13,831 nt of DNA from JOPF133 sp052144935. Its GTDB lineage: Bacteria > Acidobacteriota > Terriglobia > Bryobacterales > Bryobacteraceae. The notes below the pieces were generated by a model. The model did not search any database. It was not told the DNA's origin and saw only the letters and a list, made by a program, of their open reading frames with translations. Shown one piece after another: positions 1 to 6,731 of the stretch. Positions within the stretch are counted from its first letter, which is position 1, and every line of letters begins with the position of its first letter. Location: positions 1 to 13,831 of the forward strand of contig JBKQPR010000166.1 of the NCBI GenBank assembly GCA_052144935.1. Direction: 5' to 3'. The position numbers and the translations under genes are program-made.

Positions 1-92
1 TTGCGCTGGGCGGAATCCATCGCCTGCCCGGTCAGCTCGTGCGCGTTCTTCAGCCTGCCGTGCCAACCTTCCGTGTCCGCTTGCGCGGCTAG
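1..92 (-). pseudogene. In-frame continuation of the kinase/TPR protein beyond an amber codon
   Basis: Reading on in the kinase frame past the TAG at 93-95 gives an uninterrupted stretch to the window edge. It begins LAAQADTEGW and contains GRLKNAHEL and QAMDSAQR. From recall, relatives continue at this point with a segment of the form 'LLA.QADTE.(W/Y).GRLK.AREL...AMDSA', so this looks like the authentic C-terminal TPR continuation. The TAG occupies the place of a Leu codon and could arise by one substitution (TTG to TAG). The remaining C-terminus lies outside the window. Confidence 0.65.
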
Positions 93-2321
93 CTACAGGT
101 CTTCCGCGCCCGGCTTCCCCATGGCGGCTGCGACCAACCGCGCCATCTGCGCCGAATCGCCCTTCAGAAACGCCAACCAGTAGCGGCTCTGGAGCAGGAG
201 CTCTTGCTCCAGCTTGCGCTCCTCCGCCTGCTTGTACACCGCCTCCGCTTCATCCAGCCGGTTGAAGACCGTGTAGGCTTGGCCGAGGTTGAGATAGTTG
301 ACCGCATTATTGGGATCCAGGCGCAGCGCCTCTCGCCACTCCTCCAATGCCTTTTCCCAGTTTCCGAGAACGCTGGAAACGAATCCCACATCTCCGTAAG
401 GCTGGGCGTCTCTTGGGTAGGTCTGCTGCCAGAGATCGTCACTCTGCGCCGCCTTCTCCAGCTCGCCCGTCACGAACACGTAGTAGTTGTTCTCGATTAT
501 GAATCGCTCCCATTCGCTCACCTTCTCCCGCAGGCGGTAAGCCTTGCGTGCATATTCGGCCCCCCGCGCCCCTTCGTTGAGGTTGAAGTAAACCACCGCC
601 ATCCGGGAGTAGGCCATGGCAAAATTCGGATCCAGGTCCACCGCCCGTTGGAAGAAGGGCCGCGCGGCTGTGAACCCTTTCGCAAGGATCGTCTTTCGTC
701 CCAGGCTGTAGGCCTTCAGCGCCTCCAGGGATGGTGTGGTGGCTTCCTCCACCGGCGTGGCGTACTTCTCGACCGAGCTGAGCGACTCGCCCAGTTTGCT
801 CCGCAAACGGACTGCCGCGGCGTCCAGAGCCTTGAGCACCGCTTCCTTGCCCGCCGCCTGCTCCTGCGCTTCCGCCAGCACGTCCCCGGTGTTGCAGGCC
901 ACTGCTTTCAGGCCAATCACGTACTGGCTGCCCAACTCCGCAATCGAACCGGCCAGCATGGCCTTGCTGCTCGTCCGCTGGCAGACCTCGCGTGTGACCT
1001 CCGGCGTCAACCGGTCACCAGCGGAACGTCCCATCAGCTTCAAGGTCTCATTCACCTTGCTCTCGGACACCAGGTTGAGAAAGGGCGATTGCTCAAGCTG
1101 CACCGAGAGCCCCAGTTTCAGCGTGTCGTCGAAAACGCTGTCGCCCGTGGTGTTGGTGAAATCGGAGAGGATTATAGAGTCCTTGTCCGTCAATGGCTTG
1201 GCTCGATGCGAGCGGTAGTACAAGCCGCCGGCGGCGAGCACGGCAGCCAGCAGGACAGGAATCGCAATCCTCCATAGCTTCGCCAACGGCCACCTGGCTG
1301 GCGCCGCTGCGAGCCCGGCGCCGGCGGGCGCTCCGGCTCCCCCAGATTTAGGACCCTCGCGAAGCGCCTCCAGCATGATCCGCGCGTCGTCAATGTGCTG
1401 GAGGCGGCTCTCGGGGTCCTTGCGCAGGCAGAGGCGGACCAGTTCCTCCAGTCGCTCCGGCGCTCCCTCCAACGGTTTCGGTTCCGTAGTGGCGGCGGCG
1501 ATCAGCGCGGCCATGATGGTCTCTCCCGGAAATGCCCGGCGGCCGCTCAACAGTTGGTAGAGGAGGCAGCCGAAGGCGAAGATGTCGCTGCGGGTATCGG
1601 CCGGCTGGCCTTCGATCTGCTCGGGCGCCAGGTAGCCGGGCGTGCCCACCAGGCCGGCGGTCTCGGTGGAGGCCGGCGCGCCCTCGGGCTCCGCCAGTTT
1701 CGCCAGGCCGAAATCCAGCACCTTGACGGACCCCTTCTTCGTCACCAGAATGTTGCCGGGCTTCAGGTCGCGATGCACGATGCCCGCCGCGTGCGCCGCC
1801 GCCAGGGCATCGGCTATCTGAATCCCGTACTCGATCGCCTGCTTCACCGGGAGCGGGCTTTTGAGCGGCCGGCCTTCGACGAACTCCATGGCGAGGTACG
1901 GCGAACCTTGGTGGTCGCCGACTTCATAGAGCGTGGCGATGTGAGGGTGGTTCAACGCCGCCACGGCCCGCGCCTCGCGCTCCCAATGGCGGCTGAACTG
2001 GGCCTTGATGAATTTGAGGGCGACGCTGCGGCCCAGGCGCGTGTCCTTGGCCTTGTAGACCACGCCCATGCCGCCTTCGCCGAGGCGTCCCAGCACCTTG
2101 TACGAACCGATGATCCTGCCGCTGAGGTCCTCAACCATGGTGACGGTGTCCCCCGATGCGTCGGCGACAGCCTTCGCGAGAGTGCTGCCGTCCTCGGCGT
2201 CGCGGGCGAGCACGGACTCTATTTCCTTACGAAGCGACTCGTCTCCGGCGCAAGCCTGGTCCAGGAAGGCGGGTCCCGCCTCTGGTGCAAGCTCCGCGGC
2301 TTGAATGGAAGATCTCCTCAA
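93..2321 (-). CDS. Membrane-anchored Ser/Thr protein kinase with C-terminal TPR region (lesioned at both ends)
   Basis: Hanks-type Ser/Thr kinase that phosphorylates proteins and relays signals at the inner membrane. In the 742-residue frame the glycine loop GEGGMG is at about 81-86, the ATP-binding Lys of VALK at 103, the catalytic loop HRDLKPGN at 183-190, DFG at 203-205 and APE at 232-234, so all catalytic residues are present. One membrane span lies at about 350-368. A region starting DSIILSDFTNTTGD follows, then TPR-like repeats from about 560 to the end (for example FFQRAVDLDPNFAMAYSRMA and WREALRLDPNNAVNYLNLGQ). This kinase-TM-TPR order is common in Acidobacteriota. The listed start is a TTG at 2321. 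The likely ancestral start is an ATG at 2344-2346 in another frame, and the frame ends at a TAG (93-95) followed by family-like sequence, so the gene may be a recent pseudogene or carry sequencing errors. The kinase domain itself is undamaged. Confidence 0.9.
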   Translation of the reverse strand: MRRSSIQAAELAPEAGPAFLDQACAGDESLRKEIESVLARDAEDGSTLAKAVADASGDTVTMVEDLSGRIIGSYKVLGRLGEGGMGVVYKAKDTRLGRSVALKFIKAQFSRHWEREARAVAALNHPHIATLYEVGDHQGSPYLAMEFVEGRPLKSPLPVKQAIEYGIQIADALAAAHAAGIVHRDLKPGNILVTKKGSVKVLDFGLAKLAEPEGAPASTETAGLVGTPGYLAPEQIEGQPADTRSDIFAFGCLLYQLLSGRRAFPGETIMAALIAAATTEPKPLEGAPERLEELVRLCLRKDPESRLQHIDDARIMLEALREGPKSGGAGAPAGAGLAAAPARWPLAKLWRIAIPVLLAAVLAAGGLYYRSHRAKPLTDKDSIILSDFTNTTGDSVFDDTLKLGLSVQLEQSPFLNLVSESKVNETLKLMGRSAGDRLTPEVTREVCQRTSSKAMLAGSIAELGSQYVIGLKAVACNTGDVLAEAQEQAAGKEAVLKALDAAAVRLRSKLGESLSSVEKYATPVEEATTPSLEALKAYSLGRKTILAKGFTAARPFFQRAVDLDPNFAMAYSRMAVVYFNLNEGARGAEYARKAYRLREKVSEWERFIIENNYYVFVTGELEKAAQSDDLWQQTYPRDAQPYGDVGFVSSVLGNWEKALEEWREALRLDPNNAVNYLNLGQAYTVFNRLDEAEAVYKQAEERKLEQELLLQSRYWLAFLKGDSAQMARLVAAAMGKPGAEDL

Positions 2322-2346
2322 CCCGCTGCCAGCGGCTGTCGCTCAT
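2305..2346 (-). pseudogene. Displaced N-terminal start of the kinase gene (frameshifted)
   Basis: An ATG at 2344-2346 opens a frame reading MSDSRWQRVEEIFH, which matches the usual opening of acidobacterial TPR kinases (M..RW..VEEIF..A). The kinase frame resumes with QAAELAPEAGPAFLDQ. The two join perfectly if one base, about position 2304, is removed: on the minus strand CAT-T-CAA becomes CAT-CAA. The single extra T in this frame is therefore either a frameshift mutation or a base-calling error. Confidence 0.6.
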
Positions 2347-2541
2347 ACCGCCCGCCAGTCCCAGGGACCTCCGCTTTGTTGCTCAATCGTATTGTGCCAC
2401 AAGAACCCGAACCGCTCAATCGGCGGAGGGGGTGAGGGAGGCGGAATCGCCCGCATAGACGTCTGCGGGAGCACACGGCGGAACGTTGCCGGCGGGTGCT
2501 CAGTGGCCGGCTCCGCCGCCGAGAAACCTCCGCAACCAGGC

Positions 2542-2560
2542 CTCTCCTAGCAGAGGAGAG
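2542..2560. repeat. Perfect 7-5-7 stem-loop at edge of duplicated fragment
   Basis: CTCTCCT (2542-2548) pairs perfectly with AGGAGAG (2554-2560) across a 5-base loop. Its right arm overlaps the start of the sequence shared with the 5459-5609 block. No T-run follows on either strand, so there is no case for a terminator. Confidence 0.4.
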
Positions 2561-2700
2561 TGGTCCACCGTGCGGAAGGTGAGGTCCGCTGGGCTGCCAC
2601 CTTCGAAGTGCGAATTGGGCGGCTGGCGGTTGTTGCAGTCAGCCACCGATACATCCGGTACTCGCCGCCAAAAGGGATGCTGGAGGGGTGGGCGGGCGCC
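2551..2700 (-). pseudogene. Degraded duplicate of part of the membrane-protein gene at 5108-6670
   Basis: Bases 2551-2700 align with 5459-5609 at high identity, with only scattered substitutions and a single-base gap. On the minus strand the copy encodes NNRQPPNSHFEGGSPADL and TFRTVDH, matching residues around 377-401 of the intact protein. A one-base loss near 2636 shifts the preceding GEYWMYRWLT segment into another frame. Neither flank continues the homology, so this is an isolated relic of about 50 codons between the kinase and Crp genes. Confidence 0.75.
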
Positions 2701-2742
2701 GCGCCGGGCAGTCCAGGGCTTCAACTGCAGTGGGCCGTAGGT

Positions 2743-2757
2743 CCGAGGCAACCTCGG
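2743..2757. terminator. Weak stem-loop downstream of the Crp-type gene
   Basis: CCGAGG (2743-2748) and CCTCGG (2752-2757) form a perfect 6-bp stem with a CAA loop, about 33 bases beyond the stop of the minus-strand Crp-type gene. No T-tract follows in that direction, so intrinsic termination is doubtful. Confidence 0.25.
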
Positions 2758-2789
2758 AACGGTGCCAAAACGAATGTGGCTTCCCGCGC

Positions 2790-3431
2790 TCAGCCCTGTT
2801 TAGCCGCGGGCTCCAGAAACTCCTGGATACCTTCGCAGCGGACCCACAGGTCCGGCCGGCGGCTCAGCCAGCCCAGTTGCTGGAAGCGGCGCATGAAGTG
2901 GGCGATCTGCGACCGGGTGGTGCCAATCGTTTTGGCCAATTCGGAGTTGCTGGGGCTGAAACGCAGCCGAACCCAACCGGTGGCGGCCCTGCCAGGCAGG
3001 AAACTGAAGAGCAGCCGGGCGAGCCTTCGCTCGACTCGTTCCGCGACGAAGTCTCGGATCCTTTCTTCGTGGCGGTCCAAACGCAGAGCCAGATTCTTCA
3101 GCAGCCGCAGAGCGAAGCGGCGGTCCTGCTGCACAAGGTCCATTAGCTCGGATCTGCTGAAGGTGGACACTCGCACCGCCCCCAGGCTCTTGGCAACCTG
3201 GTTTGCGCGCTGCGGGCTGAACAGGGACTTCTCTCCAAAAAAATCACCCGTGGTGAGGTAATCGACGATTGCCTCGCGCCCACTCGCCAACTGGATTCGC
3301 CCGGAGCGTAACAGATACACGCAACGGGGAGGGTGGTTGGAATCGAACAGGTTGGTCCCTGCCGAAAAATCAACTGATCCTCCTCGGTCCCTTTTGCGGC
3401 CCGTACGGCGCTGGATGGAGAAGCCCGGCAT
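2790..3431 (-). CDS. Crp/Fnr-family transcriptional regulator
   Basis: Cytoplasmic DNA-binding regulator of 213 residues. Residues about 20-115 form a cNMP-binding-type beta-roll, with VYLLRSGRIQLASGREAIVD and the signature GDFFGE at 62-67. A dimerisation helix follows (about 93-130) and then a winged HTH (about 158-190, SNSELAKTIGTTRSQIAHFM). The protein is shorter than typical CRP/FNR (about 230-250 residues), with a shortened N-terminal end. It lacks the Cys cluster of FNR; only two Cys are seen, near 37 and 199, so an Fe-S sensor is unlikely. Whether it binds a nucleotide cannot be decided. ATG at 3431 is preceded by a strong ribosome site, GAGGAGG (complement 3441-3447), 9 bases upstream. 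It is divergent from the receiver gene at 3797, and perfect inverted repeats in the shared upstream region suggest autoregulation. Confidence 0.92.
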   Translation of the reverse strand: MPGFSIQRRTGRKRDRGGSVDFSAGTNLFDSNHPPRCVYLLRSGRIQLASGREAIVDYLTTGDFFGEKSLFSPQRANQVAKSLGAVRVSTFSRSELMDLVQQDRRFALRLLKNLALRLDRHEERIRDFVAERVERRLARLLFSFLPGRAATGWVRLRFSPSNSELAKTIGTTRSQIAHFMRRFQQLGWLSRRPDLWVRCEGIQEFLEPAAKQG

Positions 3432-3461
3432 TGTGCCACGCCTCCTCGCTGGGAGCTAATG

Positions 3462-3476
3462 GAGGATCATATCCTC
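3462..3476. promoter_or_regulatory. Operator-like palindrome in the Crp-type gene leader
   Basis: GAGGAT (3462-3467) and ATCCTC (3471-3476) form a perfect 6-3-6 inverted repeat. It lies just downstream of the predicted transcription start and about 31 bases before the Crp-type ATG, a position suited to a repressor site or a small mRNA hairpin. Confidence 0.35.
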
Positions 3477-3488
3477 TCTGTCATTTTC

Positions 3489-3517
3489 ATTCTACCGCCG
3501 TCGTGACGCTGCTGGAA
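3489..3517 (-). promoter_or_regulatory. Candidate promoter of the Crp-type gene
   Basis: On the minus strand TAGAAT (3494 to 3489) is a good -10 box. The -35 position at 17-base spacing is TTCCAG (3517 to 3512), a poor match. A strong -10 with a weak -35 just beside a palindrome (3520-3535) is the layout expected of an activator-dependent promoter. Confidence 0.35.
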
Positions 3518-3519
3518 GG

Positions 3520-3535
3520 GGTGCAAAATTGCACC
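3520..3535. promoter_or_regulatory. CRP-geometry palindrome GGTGC-N6-GCACC
   Basis: GGTGCAAAATTGCACC has perfect 7-base arms with a 2-base centre. Viewed as half-sites it is 5-N6-5, the geometry of CRP operators (TGTGA-N6-TCACA). Its centre is about 45 bases upstream of the predicted start of the Crp-type gene, near the class II activator position (-41.5). It may bind the adjacent regulator; binding itself is inference. Confidence 0.5.
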
Positions 3536-3796
3536 AGTTGACAACCGGCGGCAACCTAAAGCAAGATACACCTATCCGAATCATGTGATTTGGCCGCTCT
3601 GCCCGCCGGATTGCGATGCGCTTACTTCGCCTCTGACGCCGTGGATGTATGGTCGCTGGAGGGGTGCTGTCCCCGAAAGCGTAAGGAAGATTCGTGGACG
3701 GGCGGCCTCGTCGCAAGCCTGTTTCTTCGTAACCTCTGGTAGGGTCCCGGAAGGGATCTTGGAAGAGTAGTAGGACGTCGCAGCGGAGATCTCGTC

Positions 3797-4240
3797 ATGG
3801 AGAAACAGCTTACGGCGGAAACCAATACAACCGGGATTGTGACCGTTCTGTCCGTCAGCCCTCTGGCGGAGGATCACCTTTCGCTGCAACAATTTTTTAA
3901 CCGCTCGAAGTGGGAACTGTACAAAACGGATAGCCTTCGGTCTGCGCTGGCGCTCCTGCACACTCGGGAAATCGGTGTCGTCATTTGTGAGCGTGATTTA
4001 TCGCCGGGTACGTGGATCGACATGTTGGAAGGATTGAGGCTCTCGCAAGACGCACCGCCCTTGATCGTTACGTCCCGAGTTGCGGACGAAAGACTCTGGG
4101 CGGAAGCCTTGAATTTGGGAGCATACGATGTACTGGCGAAGCCATTTGAGCGCACAGAGCTGGTCCGCAGTGTAAGCCTGGCGTGGTTGCACTGGCGCCA
4201 TCGGCATGAGGCGCATACCAGAGTGGCGAACGCCATGTAG
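3797..4240 (+). CDS. Stand-alone receiver-domain protein with degenerate phosphorylation site
   Basis: 147-residue single-domain response-regulator-like protein. The fold is recognisable from the beta-3 strand EIGVVICERDLSPGTW (58-73), PPLIVTSR (87-94, with the conserved Thr92) and GAYDVLAKPF (108-117, with the conserved Lys115 and cis-Pro). An ungapped alignment with CheY-type receivers puts Glu65 at the phospho-acceptor Asp, although Asp67 is an alternative with a two-residue shift. The acidic pair that binds Mg2+ after beta-1 is replaced by Ser21-Pro22 (TVLSVSPLAED). It therefore probably does not cycle by ordinary phosphorylation and may act as a constitutive partner protein. There is no output domain, and no histidine kinase is in the window. 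ATG has GGAG 8 bases upstream. It is the only intact plus-strand gene here. Confidence 0.85.
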   Translation: MEKQLTAETNTTGIVTVLSVSPLAEDHLSLQQFFNRSKWELYKTDSLRSALALLHTREIGVVICERDLSPGTWIDMLEGLRLSQDAPPLIVTSRVADERLWAEALNLGAYDVLAKPFERTELVRSVSLAWLHWRHRHEAHTRVANAM

Positions 4241-4253
4241 TCCGCGGGTTTTT

Positions 4254-4309
4254 CGGAATCAATCGTGGCGGGGTTGCGGCCAGAGCACATAGTGATGGGG
4301 TTGATTCCG
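4254..4309. repeat. Long-loop inverted repeat between convergent genes
   Basis: CGGAATCAA (4254-4262) is perfectly complementary to TTGATTCCG (4301-4309) across 38 bases. It lies between the converging ends of the receiver gene and the SH3-like gene. No T-tract follows the stem in either direction, so a role in transcription termination is only a guess. Confidence 0.3.
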
Positions 4310-4371
4310 GATCTGCGCAGGGAACGGGGCGGGCCCCTCCTGCCGCTGGGCTGCGAGCAAACTGGGCGCGG

Positions 4372-4860
4372 CTACTTGACCGGTGTTCCGGACGTGAGCA
4401 TCACGACCGTCACGATGCCGAGGAGGACAAACAGAACAAACCCTATCATGAAGTAGTTCTGGTTGCGCTTGGTGCGGATTTGTTCGGCTGCGTGGGCCGA
4501 GCCCATTTCGTCCAGAGGCGGGAGTGCGGCCTCCACGGCCGCGCGCTTTTCGGGGTCGTACAGTCCCTCTGGATCCAGGCCTGCCACCGGCACCAGTTTC
4601 ACCGAGCGCTTGATGTAGCCGAACATCTGGCCGGCGGTATTGATCTGGCGCATTTCTCCCGGATCGCTAAACCCCACCAGCAATGCGCCCGGTTTCAGCC
4701 GCAGCATGACCTGCGAACCCTTCGCCGGCGAATCGTACACCGGCACCGGCTCGTCCCCCAGCATGCGGTACACGTTGCCGGCCACATTCCCTTTTTTCAG
4801 CGTTTTGAACTGATCGGTCACCACCGAAAGAGCGATCGTCAGTAGTGTCTCTTCTGCCAC
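4372..4860 (-). CDS. Small SH3-like protein with a C-terminal membrane anchor
   Basis: 162-residue protein of unrecognised family. Residues about 30-92 look like a bacterial SH3-type beta-barrel: YRMLGDEPVPVYDSP, then RLKPGALLVGFSDPGEM and FGYIKRSVKLVPV. A charged helical linker (about 97-132) leads to one hydrophobic span at about 136-157 (FMIGFVLFVLLGIVTVVML) and a five-residue tail. There is no signal peptide, so a tail-anchored topology with the SH3-like domain in the cytoplasm is the simplest reading. The start is a GTG at 4860. The frame is open a little further upstream but offers no ATG, and the ribosome site (GGGACGG region) is weak. A TTGAGT-N16-TAGGCT upstream pair is a poor promoter candidate. 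No function can be assigned. Confidence 0.75.
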   Translation of the reverse strand: MAEETLLTIALSVVTDQFKTLKKGNVAGNVYRMLGDEPVPVYDSPAKGSQVMLRLKPGALLVGFSDPGEMRQINTAGQMFGYIKRSVKLVPVAGLDPEGLYDPEKRAAVEAALPPLDEMGSAHAAEQIRTKRNQNYFMIGFVLFVLLGIVTVVMLTSGTPVK

Positions 4861-4937
4861 GCTTTTATCCGTCCCGATGCGCAGAGGCGCTTAGCCTATG
4901 GTGCTATGGCGCACACTCAAAAGTCACTGATGACGAT

Positions 4938-4983
4938 GGTTAACAGAGGTTAATCGAGTTCCATACCACGGGAGGTACGTACC
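4938..4983. promoter_or_regulatory. Palindrome and direct repeats upstream of the SH3-like gene
   Basis: GGTACGTACC (4974-4983) is a perfect 10-bp palindrome. Two direct repeats GGTTAA (4938-4943 and 4948-4953) are spaced exactly 10 bases apart, one helical turn. All lie in the 247-base gap 4861-5107, which has no gene. They are plausible protein-binding sites for the downstream minus-strand gene, without further support. Confidence 0.25.
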
Positions 4984-5107
4984 ATAAGAGCAGAAATCTA
5001 CGTGGAAAGAACTCATCTGTCCGTCGGGCTTATCTTAGCGCTTATGAACTGGGGCGCTCTTCGGGCCCGCCGGCTGCAGCGAGACTCGAATGGATAGCCT
5101 CTAAGTC

Positions 5108-6670
5108 TTAAAAGCGCGGCGCCAGCAGGAAACGGGCGATGGCGATGCGCGCGCTCCTGTCGTTATGCGGCCGGGTGCGCCGGAAGACCACCTTGAACTC
5201 CTCGACCAGGCCGATCGGCAGGCGTGCAGGCACGGCAAAATCGAGAGTCTCGGGCACGGGCGTGACGGGGTCTTTGGTAAGATCCGGAAGGGAGCTGACG
5301 TGCGCCATCCCAAGACTCTGCTCCCCGCGCTCGCCGATGGCCACCAGTTCCATGGTGACCCCAGCGGCGGCCGAATCGGCGTTGCGAATCTCGACCTGCA
5401 CCAGGGCGCAACATGCCAGGTCGATGGGTTGGATCAACTTCTGGCGCGCTTCCATCTGCAGAGGCCAGTGGTCCACCGTGCGGAAGGTGAGGTCCGCCGG
5501 GCTGCCGCGTTCGAAGTGCGAATTGGGCGGCGGGCGGTTGTTGTAAGTCAGCCACCGATACATCCAGTACTCGCCGCCAAAGGGAATGCTGAAGGGGCGG
5601 GCGGGCGTGGCGCTGGGGAACCCGCTCTTCACCGCCGCGAGCGGAGCGATCAGGGTAACGGCCGGCTGCACTTCAGGCCGCAGGATGACTCCCGGGAAGC
5701 TGCCGCCTGGGACGGTGGCCCCCGCGGCGGGAACGGGCTCAGGCGGCTGCACATCGGCGTTGCCGGCCCCTTTGGCTTTGGTGTCGCTGATGGCGTCATC
5801 GGGGCCGTCGGAAGGCTGATCGCGGCCCATGAACTGGCGCAGCAACTCGCGGATTCCGGTGGCGGAGTTCCCGCCGCCCATCCCGCCCGGAACCACGCGG
5901 CCGCCGAGGCCGGTGACGGTCAAGCCGGCGGCCAATAGAATGGTCAGGAATGCCCCGAGAAAGGAGCGCGGCAAGCTGCTGGGACGTTCCTCGCTCCAGG
6001 CGCCGCGGGACATGGCCTGGATGGTGAGCAGAGAGGACCCGGCCACCAGCAGCGCGGAAGCCGCCAGCGGTCTTCGCATGCCCAACTCCACCGCGCCAAG
6101 CTGCGCCAGGCAGGCGCTGGCCAGAGCCGGCGCCAGTTCCCTGCCGAACGCGCGCGGAGGCAGATCGTGCCCGCCGAACAGGCCTTCCACAGCCGGCGCC
6201 AGCGGCAGCGGCGGAGGCTGCGGATGCATCACGCGCCATTGCGAGTAGAGCAGGCGAGTGGCCTTCACTACCAGAACCAGCCCCGCGGCCAGGGCGGCGG
6301 GAGACATCTCCGAAAGCAGCAGGATGGCGGGCGCGAACCACACGGCCGCCGAGGAGGTTCGCAAGGTATTCCAGGCCACATCCCGGCGCTCCTCCGCCGG
6401 CAACGTGAAGTGCAGCAGGAAGGTGATGGCCGCGCTCCACAACCAGGTGAGCAGGGCATAGCGCAGCGCATGGCCCGCCAGACCGGCCAAGGTGAAGCGG
6501 TGCAGGTGCTGCGCCAGGGTGGTGACGAACAACGTCCAGGCGCCCGCCAGCAGTCCGGCGATCTGAACCAGCAAAGCGAGGCTCCCCGTCACTCGTGCGG
6601 AAATGGGGCGCGAGGCGCTCTCGGACGGCGGGAGCGGGCCGGGGTCGAGATCGGGCAGCAGAGCCTGCAC
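5108..6670 (-). CDS. Polytopic membrane protein with conserved C-terminal extracytoplasmic domain
   Basis: 520-residue protein whose function I do not recognise. The N-terminal half has about six or seven hydrophobic segments (roughly 30-52, 70-90, 105-142 as one or two, 181-198, 203-220, 236-257). A Gly/Pro-rich linker follows (about 258-325). The C-terminal domain (about 355-520) has a GGEYWMYRWLTYNNRPPPNS stretch, RGSPADLTFRTVDHWPLQME, and PIDLACCALVQVEIRNAD. From recall, similar C-terminal domains recur in acidobacterial proteins of unknown role. The domain is probably beta-rich and on the far side of the membrane. The start is a GTG at 6670, because a stop lies three codons upstream and no better start exists; no clear ribosome site is visible. 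Part of the C-terminal domain is duplicated as a relic at 2551-2700. Confidence 0.8.
   Translation of the reverse strand: MQALLPDLDPGPLPPSESASRPISARVTGSLALLVQIAGLLAGAWTLFVTTLAQHLHRFTLAGLAGHALRYALLTWLWSAAITFLLHFTLPAEERRDVAWNTLRTSSAAVWFAPAILLLSEMSPAALAAGLVLVVKATRLLYSQWRVMHPQPPPLPLAPAVEGLFGGHDLPPRAFGRELAPALASACLAQLGAVELGMRRPLAASALLVAGSSLLTIQAMSRGAWSEERPSSLPRSFLGAFLTILLAAGLTVTGLGGRVVPGGMGGGNSATGIRELLRQFMGRDQPSDGPDDAISDTKAKGAGNADVQPPEPVPAAGATVPGGSFPGVILRPEVQPAVTLIAPLAAVKSGFPSATPARPFSIPFGGEYWMYRWLTYNNRPPPNSHFERGSPADLTFRTVDHWPLQMEARQKLIQPIDLACCALVQVEIRNADSAAAGVTMELVAIGERGEQSLGMAHVSSLPDLTKDPVTPVPETLDFAVPARLPIGLVEEFKVVFRRTRPHNDRSARIAIARFLLAPRF
5459..5609. repeat. Intact copy of the block duplicated at 2551-2700
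   Basis: This block inside the membrane-protein gene is the source-like copy of the 2551-2700 relic. Both start with CAGAGG and share TGGTCCACCGTGCGGAAGGT and further long identical runs such as TTCGAAGTGCGAATTGGGCG. The two copies are in the same orientation, about 2.9 kb apart. Confidence 0.75.
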
Positions 6671-6731
6671 GGTGGACTACTGTAACGACACCGGCCGGAG
6701 CCGGTTGGTTCCCGGAGAGGGTGGGATTCGG

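Larger units (their letters stand above)
2347..2789. other. Intergenic region between kinase and Crp-type genes
   Basis: No intact gene is visible in these 443 bases. The stretch contains the kinase upstream region (no convincing -35/-10 pair), a 7-5-7 stem-loop at 2542-2560, a degraded copy of part of the 5108-6670 gene at 2551-2700, and a 6-3-6 stem-loop at 2743-2757. The open frames here are short and mutually overlapping, with no family resemblance apart from the copied fragment. Confidence 0.5.
3432..3796. other. Divergent intergenic regulatory region
   Basis: These 365 bases separate the minus-strand Crp-type gene from the plus-strand receiver gene. The half next to the Crp gene holds a candidate promoter and two perfect palindromes, listed separately. 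A TTGACA hexamer at 3538-3543 points toward the receiver gene but has no well-spaced -10. A GGAG ribosome site (3785-3788) lies 8 bases before the receiver ATG. Nothing recognisable was found in 3545-3780. Confidence 0.45.

Noticed and set aside
2385..2410. Sigma-54-like TGGCAC...TTGAGC upstream of the kinase
   Set aside because: The GG-to-GC spacing is 14 bases instead of 10, so it does not fit the -24/-12 consensus.
1395..2435. Plus-strand open frame opposite the kinase
   Set aside because: It is antisense to clear kinase motifs and shows no domain pattern; GC-rich codon bias explains its length.
3585..3770. 61-codon plus-strand frame in the divergent intergenic region
   Set aside because: No ribosome site, no family resemblance, and it overlaps competing frames on the other strand.
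5040..5107. tRNA-like GACTCGAATGGA stretch
   Set aside because: It resembles a T-loop only superficially; no matching acceptor, D or anticodon stems could be found.
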